In this document: in pieces, positions 6,280-12,262 of the stretch
Layout: each line of letters starts with the position of its first letter
How positions within the stretch are numbered: position 1 is the stretch's first letter
Origin: Alphaproteobacteria bacterium
Lineage (GTDB): Bacteria; Pseudomonadota; Alphaproteobacteria; Sphingomonadales; Sphingomonadaceae
Length of the DNA stretch: 12,262 nucleotides
Assembly (NCBI GenBank): GCA_016650315.1
Contig: JAENVZ010000116.1
Span: forward strand, 1-12,262
Reading direction: 5' to 3'
Notes under the pieces: generated by a model
Seen by the model: the letters and a program-made list of their open reading frames with translations, nothing else
Database searches by the model: none
What the model was told of the DNA's origin: nothing
Made by a program: the position numbers and the translations under genes

Positions 6280-8055
6280 TCAGGCGGCAACGTCATAGGG
6301 CTGAATTTCACCCGAAAGATACAGGTTGCGTGCCTTCGACCGGCTGAGCTTGCCTGAACTGGTGCGCGGCAGGGTGCGCGGGGGGACCAGTTCGACGACG
6401 CAGTTCATGCCGGTGATCGAACGCACCTTGTCCCGAATCTCGTCGCGCAGGCGGCTGCGTTCCTGATTGTCGGAGGTCCGGCAATGGACCAGAACGGCGG
6501 GGGTTTCTTCGCCGCCCGGCGTGGTGATGGAGAAGGCAGCGATGTCGCCCGCCTTGAAGCCCGGCAACTGTTCCACTGCCCATTCAATATCTTGCGGCCA
6601 GTGATTCTTGCCGTTGATGATGATCATGTCCTTGGCTCGGCCGACGATATAGAGATAACCGCCCGACAAATAGCCCATGTCGCCAGTGTCGAGCCAGCCG
6701 CCGATCAGGCAGGCGTCCGTGGCTTCCTGATCGCGGAAATAGCCGGTCATGATCGATGGGCCGGTGGTCCACACCTTGCCGATCGCCTTTTCAGGCAGGA
6801 TCGAACCGTCCTCGTCGCGGATTTCGACGGTCATGTCCTTGGCGGGTTTGCCACAATTGACGATGGCACGGTAGCGCGGTGGTCGGTTCTCGGCGTTTGC
6901 GCCGCCCGACAGGTCGGTTTCCTCGACCAGTTCGATAACGATGCCCTCGCCCGGCGGCATGATGGTGACAGCCAGCGTCGCTTCGGCCAGGCCATAGCTT
7001 GGCAAAAAGGCGGACGCCGGGAAGCCTGCGTCGGCGAAAGCATCGACAAAACCCTGCATCACGTCGGGTCGGATCATGTCCGCGCCATTGCCCGCAATCC
7101 GCCAGCGGGACAGGTCGAAACGGTCTGAAGCCTTGGTCTGGCTCGACATGCGGCGTGCGCAGATGTCATAGCCGAAGGTCGGCGAATAGCTGATCGATGT
7201 GCCTTCATTGCGGCTGATGAGATCCAGCCATGCCAGCGGTCGGCGCGCGAAATCCTCAGTTTTCAGATAATCGACCGACACCTGGTTGGCGACAGGAGAC
7301 AGGAAACAGCCGACAAGGCCCATGTCATGATACCATGGCAGCCAACTGATGCAGCGGTCGCTGTCCTGCAATTCCATGCCATGACTGTGCGCAGACAAAT
7401 TGTTCAGCAACGCATGGTGCGTTACAGCAACGCCATGCGGAAAACGGGTCGAACCGCTGGAATATTGCAGATAACAGATGTCGTCGGTCGCGGCCTGCGG
7501 CAGGGGCGATTGATGCGCCTCACGCGCCATGAAATCCTCAAACGCGATGCCCTCAACCTTGCGCAACTGCGCTGCGTCGCCCGCCATATCGGACAGTTCT
7601 GCGGGATAGAAAAGGATTTTGGGATCGCAACTGGTTAGCTGCACCACCAACTGGTCGATATAGCTTTCCTTGCCGCCAAAGCTGGTCGGTAGTGGTAACG
7701 GCACCGGCCATGCGCCAGCATAGATGATACCGAAAAAGAGCGCGGCGAAGTCCGGGCCAGTTTCCGCGACCAGCGCGATCCGGTCCTGTGGCCGCACGCC
7801 ATGCGCGATCAACCTGTACGCGCATTTCAGCGCATCTTCGCGCAATTCCGCAAAGAGATAAGGCCGTGCAAGACTGCCGCGTGGGTCATGGAAGTTGAAT
7901 CCGCGTTCGCCGCTCGCCGCATAATCGAGCGCAGCGCCCAGCGTATCGAAATCGGAAAACCGCCGCGGCAGGTCGTCATGCGTCGGCGTGGCGACCAAAG
8001 CGGCCTCCCGAACCATCACATTGGAATTCTGCAATTTCGGTTGCTCCCTTGTCAT
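6280..8055 (-). CDS. Fatty acyl-AMP ligase (FAAL) / long-chain acyl-activating enzyme
   Basis: This 591-residue member of the ANL adenylating superfamily activates a fatty acid as acyl-AMP using ATP. Numbered from the ATG at 8055, the ATP-binding loop YSSGSTRFPHG is at 198-208, SYGLAEAT at 353-360, WLDTGDMGY at 454-462 and the hinge region RAKDMIIINGKN at 473-484; the catalytic lysine is Lys569 in SSGKLSR. The segments SYSPTFGYDICARR and RAIVNCGKPAKD, and the long insert between the SYGLAEAT motif and the latter, are typical of FAALs rather than ordinary acyl-CoA ligases. FAALs usually pass the acyl group to an acyl carrier protein. No carrier protein, polyketide synthase or peptide synthetase is adjacent, so the acceptor must be encoded elsewhere; involvement in sphingolipid or other special lipid synthesis is only a guess. 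The start is uncertain: TTG 8097, ATG 8088, ATG 8055 and ATG 8016 are in frame without clear ribosome sites. ATG 8016 (MVREAALVATPTHDDL) is also credible. Confidence 0.92.
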   Translation of the reverse strand: MTREQPKLQNSNVMVREAALVATPTHDDLPRRFSDFDTLGAALDYAASGERGFNFHDPRGSLARPYLFAELREDALKCAYRLIAHGVRPQDRIALVAETGPDFAALFFGIIYAGAWPVPLPLPTSFGGKESYIDQLVVQLTSCDPKILFYPAELSDMAGDAAQLRKVEGIAFEDFMAREAHQSPLPQAATDDICYLQYSSGSTRFPHGVAVTHHALLNNLSAHSHGMELQDSDRCISWLPWYHDMGLVGCFLSPVANQVSVDYLKTEDFARRPLAWLDLISRNEGTSISYSPTFGYDICARRMSSQTKASDRFDLSRWRIAGNGADMIRPDVMQGFVDAFADAGFPASAFLPSYGLAEATLAVTIMPPGEGIVIELVEETDLSGGANAENRPPRYRAIVNCGKPAKDMTVEIRDEDGSILPEKAIGKVWTTGPSIMTGYFRDQEATDACLIGGWLDTGDMGYLSGGYLYIVGRAKDMIIINGKNHWPQDIEWAVEQLPGFKAGDIAAFSITTPGGEETPAVLVHCRTSDNQERSRLRDEIRDKVRSITGMNCVVELVPPRTLPRTSSGKLSRSKARNLYLSGEIQPYDVAA

Positions 8056-8132
8056 ATATCCGAAACCGGGGCGCTCTACTTGCGACATCCCGAACAATCT
8101 ATCCAGTACGCGCTTTTAGACCAGAAGCCGCG

Positions 8133-8160
8133 TTCAAATTCCGGCCCGACTGTGGCATAA
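8133..8160 (+). promoter_or_regulatory. Possible recX promoter
   Basis: CATAAT (8155-8160) is a good -10 match, 16 bases after a weak -35, TTCAAA (8133-8138). Transcription would start around 8167-8170, at the GTG start of recX, which has no ribosome site, so a leaderless message is possible. The 114-base gap with the divergent acyl-AMP ligase gene must hold promoters for both directions; no clear one was seen for the minus strand. Confidence 0.3.
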
Positions 8161-8169
8161 TCGTGGCGC

Positions 8170-8697
8170 GTGATTACAGAACCTTCAAAACGCCCGAAAT
8201 CTCCGCTAAATGGCGAACGCCTGGAGCAATTGGCGCTGCATTATGCCGGGCGTTATGCGACCAGCCGGGCGAAACTGGCTGCCTATCTGGCGCGAAAAGT
8301 GCGCGAACGGGGATGGGGAGAGGAAAAAGTGCCGGATATTGGCGCTTTGGTCGCACGCTTTGCGGCGCTTGGCTATGTTGATGATGCCGGTTTTGCATCG
8401 ATGCGGGCTGCATCGCTGACCCGGCGAGGCTATGGCGCCCGACGCGTGGAGGAAAGTCTGCGCGCGGCCGGGATTGATGAACCTGAGCGTGAGGACGCGC
8501 ATCGGCAGGCTGTGCAGGAAAAATGGCGGGCTGCTGAGGCTTTCGCCCGCAAACGACACATTGGTCCCTTCGCAGCGCAGGCGGCGGACCGGGCGTTGCA
8601 ACAGAAACAGATTGCCGCCTTTTTACGCGCGGGCCATGATTTTGACATGGCGCGGCGGTTTGTACGGGCAGAACCTGGAGAAGTGGTGGAGGAGTGA
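8170..8697 (+). CDS. recX: RecX-family regulatory protein
   Basis: This 175-residue, mostly helical, basic protein matches the RecX family, which binds RecA filaments and limits recombinase activity. Recognisable parts are the N-terminal helix ALHYAGRYATSRAKLAAYLARK (about 22-43, given only as positions of the characteristic Y-x-x-x-x-x-S-x-x-x-L pattern), LVARFAALGYVDDAGFA at 60-76, and RRGYGARRVEESLRAAGI at 84-101. The order 'L-GYxDD-xFA' then 'RRGxGxxRIxxxLxxxGI' is the family signature. The start is GTG at 8170: the frame is closed by TAA at 8158 and the next in-frame Met is within the conserved region. recA is not in the visible sequence, so this recX is separated from it on this side. 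The product is cytoplasmic. The gene is divergent from the acyl-AMP ligase. Confidence 0.85.
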   Translation: MITEPSKRPKSPLNGERLEQLALHYAGRYATSRAKLAAYLARKVRERGWGEEKVPDIGALVARFAALGYVDDAGFASMRAASLTRRGYGARRVEESLRAAGIDEPEREDAHRQAVQEKWRAAEAFARKRHIGPFAAQAADRALQQKQIAAFLRAGHDFDMARRFVRAEPGEVVEE

Positions 8698-8772
8698 GGG
8701 CGCGGCCCGACAGGCTTTTCGGGCGGCGTTACGGCTGATACAGGGTTGGCCTTGACTGATAAGGATGGACCC

Positions 8773-9261
8773 ATGCGCCCATTTCTGCTTGCCTTTGTTC
8801 TTTGCCTTGCCGCCTGCAGTTCGGGGAAGCCGATAGCTGCCGATCGAACGAACGCCGCAGGAGGAGCGCAGGCCACTGCAACGAAGAATGTCGCGCTTAC
8901 CATCCAGTCTGGGGGCAAGACGCACAGCTTCAACATTGAAGTTGCTCGCACCCCGCAGGAACAAGGAAAGGGTCTGATGTTCCGCAAATTCTTGCCGGAT
9001 GATGGCGGGATGCTTTTTCCATTCGATCCGCCGCAGATCGCCAGTTTCTGGATGAAGAACACGGTCATTCCGCTCGACATATTGTTCATTCGGCCTGACG
9101 GGACGATTTCCTTTATCGCCGCCAATACCGAACCTTATTCGCTGGTTCCTGTGTCATCGGGGCAGATGGATGGTGCCGTACTGGAAATCCCGGGCGGGCG
9201 GGCGGCGGCGCTTGGGATCAAGGCAGAGGATATCGTTCGGTGGAAGGCGACTTCGGAATGA
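8773..9261 (+). CDS. DUF192 family lipoprotein
   Basis: This 162-residue DUF192 protein has a short lipoprotein signal peptide: MRP, a hydrophobic stretch, then the lipobox LAAC with Cys15 as the lipidated residue, followed by a low-complexity linker to about 45. The mature domain holds the family hallmarks GLMFRKFLPDDGGMLFPF (75-92 region), SFWMKNTVIPLDILFI and the closing EIPGGRAAALGIKAEDIV. DUF192 proteins are small beta-barrel proteins of the envelope with no established biochemical function. The ATG at 8773 is preceded by AAGGA (8761-8765) with 7-base spacing and gives a proper signal peptide; the frame is open back to a TTG at 8746, which would spoil it. The stop overlaps the next start as ATGA (9258-9261), so the protein is coupled to the transporter downstream. 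The family is certain; the function is unknown. Confidence 0.92.
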   Translation: MRPFLLAFVLCLAACSSGKPIAADRTNAAGGAQATATKNVALTIQSGGKTHSFNIEVARTPQEQGKGLMFRKFLPDDGGMLFPFDPPQIASFWMKNTVIPLDILFIRPDGTISFIAANTEPYSLVPVSSGQMDGAVLEIPGGRAAALGIKAEDIVRWKATSE

Positions 9262-10277
9262 TGGGATTGGGGGGCATTTTCCGTTTTCGCCCCGACCCCT
9301 TCACACAAATCCTGATAGCGACCGTATTGGTGGCCAGTCTGCTGCCGTGTCGGGGACAAGCGGCGATATTTTTTGGCTGGGCAACGACAGCGGCCATCGT
9401 CCTGCTCTTCTTCATGCATGGGGCAAAGCTGTCGCGGCAGGCGATTTTTGGCGGTCTTGCCGTATGGCGGCTCCATCTGGCGGTATTGTCGAGCACCTAT
9501 ATACTGTTCCCGCTGCTTGGACTTGCCATAGCGATGCTGCCTGACAGTCTTGTCGATCCGGGCATCAAGATGGGGATGATGTTCCTGTGCATCCTGCCAT
9601 CGACGGTGCAATCCTCCATCGCCTTTACCTCCATGGCGCGGGGCAATGTACCGGCGGCGGTTTGCAGCGCTTCGCTGTCCAACATCGTTGGCATATTCAT
9701 CACGCCGTTGCTCGCCGGGGTCCTGATCCATAGCCAGATGGACGTGGCCGACGGTTTTCTGCTGACGGCGATCCAGTCGATTGCGATGAAATTGCTCGCG
9801 CCCTTCATTGCTGGCCACTTGATGCGGCCATGGATCGGCGGTTTTGTTGACCGGCATAGGGTTTTTCTTGGACGGCTGGATCGTGGGTCGATCCTGCTGG
9901 TCGTCTATACGGCATTCAGCGCAGCCGTCATTGATGGTCTGTGGCATCGCGTGTCGGGTTTCGACCTTGCCTTGATCGCAGGGTTGAGCACCGCGCTGCT
10001 TGCCATCGTGCTGGTCGTCACGACAGTGGGCGCACGGATAGCCGGGCTATCGGTTGAGGATGAAACGGTCCTTGTCTTTTGCGGATCGAAAAAGAGCCTG
10101 GCAAGCGGTGTGCCTATGGCGGGCGCCTTATTCGTCCCGGCGCAGGTGGGCCTGATCATCCTGCCAGTGATGGTGTTCCATCAGATCCAGTTGATCGTCT
10201 GCGCGGCGATTGCGCAGCATTATGCCCGGCGAGTAGAGAGGGTCACACCCGATCTGGAACCAAGGGCGGCTTCGTAG
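9258..10277 (+). CDS. Bile acid:sodium symporter (BASS/SBF-like) family transporter, YfeH type
   Basis: This 339-residue inner-membrane protein has about nine or ten hydrophobic helices. It shows the hallmarks of the SBF-like group (E. coli YfeH type): CILPSTVQSSIAFTSMARGN (111-130), which continues to SNIVGIFITPLL (141-152), and CGSKKSLASGVPMAGALF (275-292). In BASS transporters these two regions form the crossover helices of the sodium and substrate sites. The true substrate of the YfeH-like branch is not known and is unlikely to be bile acids; organic anions such as keto acids are used by other family members. The start ATG 9258 overlaps the DUF192 stop; GTG 9240 is in frame but lies inside that gene. 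Its stop is 1 base from the stop of the convergent heme protein gene. It is probably co-transcribed with the DUF192 gene. Confidence 0.9.
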   Translation: MMGLGGIFRFRPDPFTQILIATVLVASLLPCRGQAAIFFGWATTAAIVLLFFMHGAKLSRQAIFGGLAVWRLHLAVLSSTYILFPLLGLAIAMLPDSLVDPGIKMGMMFLCILPSTVQSSIAFTSMARGNVPAAVCSASLSNIVGIFITPLLAGVLIHSQMDVADGFLLTAIQSIAMKLLAPFIAGHLMRPWIGGFVDRHRVFLGRLDRGSILLVVYTAFSAAVIDGLWHRVSGFDLALIAGLSTALLAIVLVVTTVGARIAGLSVEDETVLVFCGSKKSLASGVPMAGALFVPAQVGLIILPVMVFHQIQLIVCAAIAQHYARRVERVTPDLEPRAAS

Positions 10278-10278
10278 T

Positions 10279-12262
10279 CTATTGCTTGCCAGGTCCTGAC
10301 CCTAGCAGCATTGGTGGCCGCCACGCGCCCATGTCCACATCATCGCGCACCTTGTAGGGAATGCCGCGTGAATTGAGGAACATCCGTTCCATTTCCGGCC
10401 GGGTGAAGGGGCGGGCGCCCAGACGGCCGAACACGGCCATCTGACCGCCGGTTTCGTCCACCGCGCGGTCGCGGTCGAGGCCTTTTGAGAGCGCCAGCGC
10501 TGGGCTAGGTGTTTTGGCCCAGGCGATCAGTTCAGGTTTTGGAGCGGGCGAGAAGCCATAGAAATTGGGCTGGCTGTCCGGGCTGGTCAGTTGCAGGACC
10601 TTCAGGCCGTTGCGCCCGTCGGCGACATAGGCGAACAGCGACGCATTGGTGCTGCCCACGATCACATCTTCGGCATCGTTCAACTGACCGCCGAAAGTCT
10701 CTTTGGCATAGATTTTGGGCGCTAACGGATTGGTGATGTTGACGATGACCAGACCGTCTTCCTTTGCCGCGACATAGGCATAGGTACGCGCCAGATAGAG
10801 GCGACGGGCATTGGCCAGCGGGATTGTGCCGGACGGAACGGCCACCGGATCGTCCATTTTCGTCACGTCGAACAGCTTTACGCCGTCCTTGTCCGTCACC
10901 CAGAGATAGCGGAATTGCAGCGCGGAGGCGCGCGCGTCCACAAGCGGGCGAACGGCGGCAAGGCGGGGCTTGAGCGGATCATCGAGATCGACGACGACAA
11001 GGCCCTTGTCCGCCGTAATATAGGCATAGCGCCCCGCCAGCGTGATGTGACGGGCGCCTTTGAGCACGCCGCCTTCATTCCATGTCACGGCGCGCTTCAG
11101 GAAATTATTCTGGAAGTCGCCATCGGCCATGGTGTCGATGTTGACGAGGATCAGCCCCTCTACGCTGTCGGTAATGACGGCATAAGTGTAGATCGGGTGG
11201 AACGGTTGTTCCTGATTGATTTTGCGCAGTTCGGGGGTGTTGCGCAGCGGATTGATCGGCTGATTGGTGGCCAGCGCCATGCAGGTGGCGTTCTTCGTCT
11301 TCACCCGCGTATCGTGGCCCAGCGGAGAGAAGGGGGCCGATACGATGCGTTCGGAAAAGCCCTTGTTGGCGATAGAGGCGACGTCATAGACGCGGAATCC
11401 GCCCTTGCCCTCTGCCACGTACATATATTCGCCGCGTAGTTGCAGACAGCGGACGCTGTCTTTCGTCCTCTGAACGACATTGGCGAATTCCTCCACCGGA
11501 TGGGTTTCGCCGGATACGTTCTTGTCGAATGTCTTGCCGCGTACCCAGTTTTTCAGCTCACGCTTGTTCTGTTCGACATGCAGCTTCCAATAATCGGGAT
11601 AGGCATATTTTTGCAGGTATGACCCGATGACCGCCTGTGGCTCGTCCCATTCGGTAACGCGCACCGCCTCAAATCCGCCGTCAAGGCCGGTCCAGGCGTT
11701 CAGGCCGACGAAGTTTACCGTGTTGGTGCCAAGCAGCAGCAACTGCGCCATGATGGCGTTGTTGTCATTGGCTGCGGATAGATGGCAGTCGGTGCACTGT
11801 TTTGTTTCGGTTTTGCGCACCGTATGCGGGAAGTGCGGGGCGAAGGCTTGTGATGAAAAACCGATGCCGCTGATGGGTGGTTGCTGGATATAGATGCGCT
11901 CGCGGTTGATGTTGGTCGATGACAGCACCAGCGCGGAGGTGGAGCGGACAGGCGCGATCTGGTTCCCCTTGGTGGTCATGTGGCGACCAAGCTGGAACAT
12001 GTCCTCGCGTGCGACCTGTGGGTTGTAGGTTGCGAAATTGCGGGTTTCCTCGCCCTCGAAATGATGGTCCTTGGTCTTCCAGTTCGCTTCGATCGGCAAA
12101 TGGCACCCGCCGCAACTCGTCGTCCAGCTGAGGTGGCAGGTGAAGCACGCCATCTCCTCTTCCTTGTGCGCCCGGTCAGCCTTGGCGATGCCGGGGCCAA
12201 AGGCGAATGTGCCGTCCTCCGCGCCCGATTTGCTCATCAGCTTGGCGCGTGCCGCCTTGGCA
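10279..12262 (-). CDS. Multiheme c-type cytochrome with LVIVD beta-propeller repeats (partial, 5' end beyond window)
   Basis: About 660 residues are visible, ending at TAG (10281-10279). Numbered from the Met codon at 12237, three heme-attachment motifs are seen: CFTCH 31-35, CGGCH 42-46 and CTDCH 148-152, in a His-rich segment. The C-terminal part has six repeats of the LVIVD type (around 265-288, 347-369, 398-420, 440-461, 482-503, 533-553), each with a YxYV/I...G(L/V)xVxD/N core, such as GLVVVDLDDP and GLVIVNITNP, suggesting a six-bladed propeller. The frame stays open from Met 12237 to the window edge, and no signal peptide is seen at that Met, although c-type cytochromes must be exported; the real start and probably more hemes therefore lie beyond 12262. 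It is likely a periplasmic or surface electron-transfer protein, but its partner and substrate are unknown. It is convergent with the BASS transporter, with a 1-base gap between stops. Confidence 0.85.
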   Translation of the reverse strand, partial: AKAARAKLMSKSGAEDGTFAFGPGIAKADRAHKEEEMACFTCHLSWTTSCGGCHLPIEANWKTKDHHFEGEETRNFATYNPQVAREDMFQLGRHMTTKGNQIAPVRSTSALVLSSTNINRERIYIQQPPISGIGFSSQAFAPHFPHTVRKTETKQCTDCHLSAANDNNAIMAQLLLLGTNTVNFVGLNAWTGLDGGFEAVRVTEWDEPQAVIGSYLQKYAYPDYWKLHVEQNKRELKNWVRGKTFDKNVSGETHPVEEFANVVQRTKDSVRCLQLRGEYMYVAEGKGGFRVYDVASIANKGFSERIVSAPFSPLGHDTRVKTKNATCMALATNQPINPLRNTPELRKINQEQPFHPIYTYAVITDSVEGLILVNIDTMADGDFQNNFLKRAVTWNEGGVLKGARHITLAGRYAYITADKGLVVVDLDDPLKPRLAAVRPLVDARASALQFRYLWVTDKDGVKLFDVTKMDDPVAVPSGTIPLANARRLYLARTYAYVAAKEDGLVIVNITNPLAPKIYAKETFGGQLNDAEDVIVGSTNASLFAYVADGRNGLKVLQLTSPDSQPNFYGFSPAPKPELIAWAKTPSPALALSKGLDRDRAVDETGGQMAVFGRLGARPFTRPEMERMFLNSRGIPYKVRDDVDMGAWRPPMLLGSGPGKQ

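Noticed and set aside
8705..8724. GCCCGA/TCGGGC stem after recX as a terminator
   Set aside because: A 6-bp stem with an 8-base loop and no T-run; too weak to call in GC-rich DNA.
8746..8772. TTG start giving a longer DUF192 protein
   Set aside because: It would put charged residues before the signal peptide; ATG 8773 has AAGGA at proper spacing and gives a clean lipoprotein signal.
1507..10303. 13-base match AGGTCCTGACCCT at 1507-1519 and 10291-10303
   Set aside because: About one such match is expected by chance in a window of this size, and the second copy is inside coding sequence.
10279..12237. Met codon at 12237 as the true start of the heme/LVIVD protein
   Set aside because: The frame continues to the window edge and there is no signal peptide at this Met, which a c-type cytochrome needs.

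Overview
The window is about 12.3 kb of GC-rich bacterial chromosome. Gene content and protein style point to an alphaproteobacterium, most likely a sphingomonad (Sphingomonas/Sphingobium type). This is inferred from the character of AccC, the fatty acyl-AMP ligase, the orphan ParA and the AqpS-type channel, not from any marker RNA. Genes are tightly packed. No tRNA, rRNA, CRISPR array or insertion sequence was seen, and no gene-free stretch exceeds about 130 bases.

Layout: (1) 2-1508, the end of accB and all of accC, the biotin carrier and biotin carboxylase of acetyl-CoA carboxylase. (2) 1568-2942, a compact arsenic-resistance operon arsR-aqpS-arsC joined by two ATGA stop/start overlaps. 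A 10+10 bp inverted repeat just upstream of arsR overlaps a plausible promoter. No arsenite pump (ArsB/Acr3) is present; an aquaglyceroporin takes its place, as in the known Sinorhizobium arrangement. (3) 3053-3787, an orphan ParA-type ATPase, convergent with (4) 3792-6152, a six-helix membrane PAS-GGDEF-EAL protein predicted to make and break cyclic di-GMP. (5) 6280-8055, a stand-alone fatty acyl-AMP ligase on the minus strand, divergent from (6) 8170-8697, a RecX-like gene. (7) 8773-10277, a two-gene unit of a DUF192 lipoprotein and a YfeH-like bile acid:sodium symporter family transporter, again coupled by ATGA. (8) 10279 to the right edge, minus strand, the 3' part of a large protein carrying at least three c-type heme motifs followed by six LVIVD-type beta-propeller repeats. 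Its true N terminus lies beyond the window.

How they work together: only the acc pair, the ars operon and the DUF192-transporter pair look like functional units. In the ars operon, ArsC would reduce arsenate to arsenite, AqpS would let arsenite flow out down its gradient, and ArsR would repress until arsenite binds its C-terminal cysteines. The remaining genes look like independent transcription units. The least understood object is the heme/LVIVD protein at the right edge.
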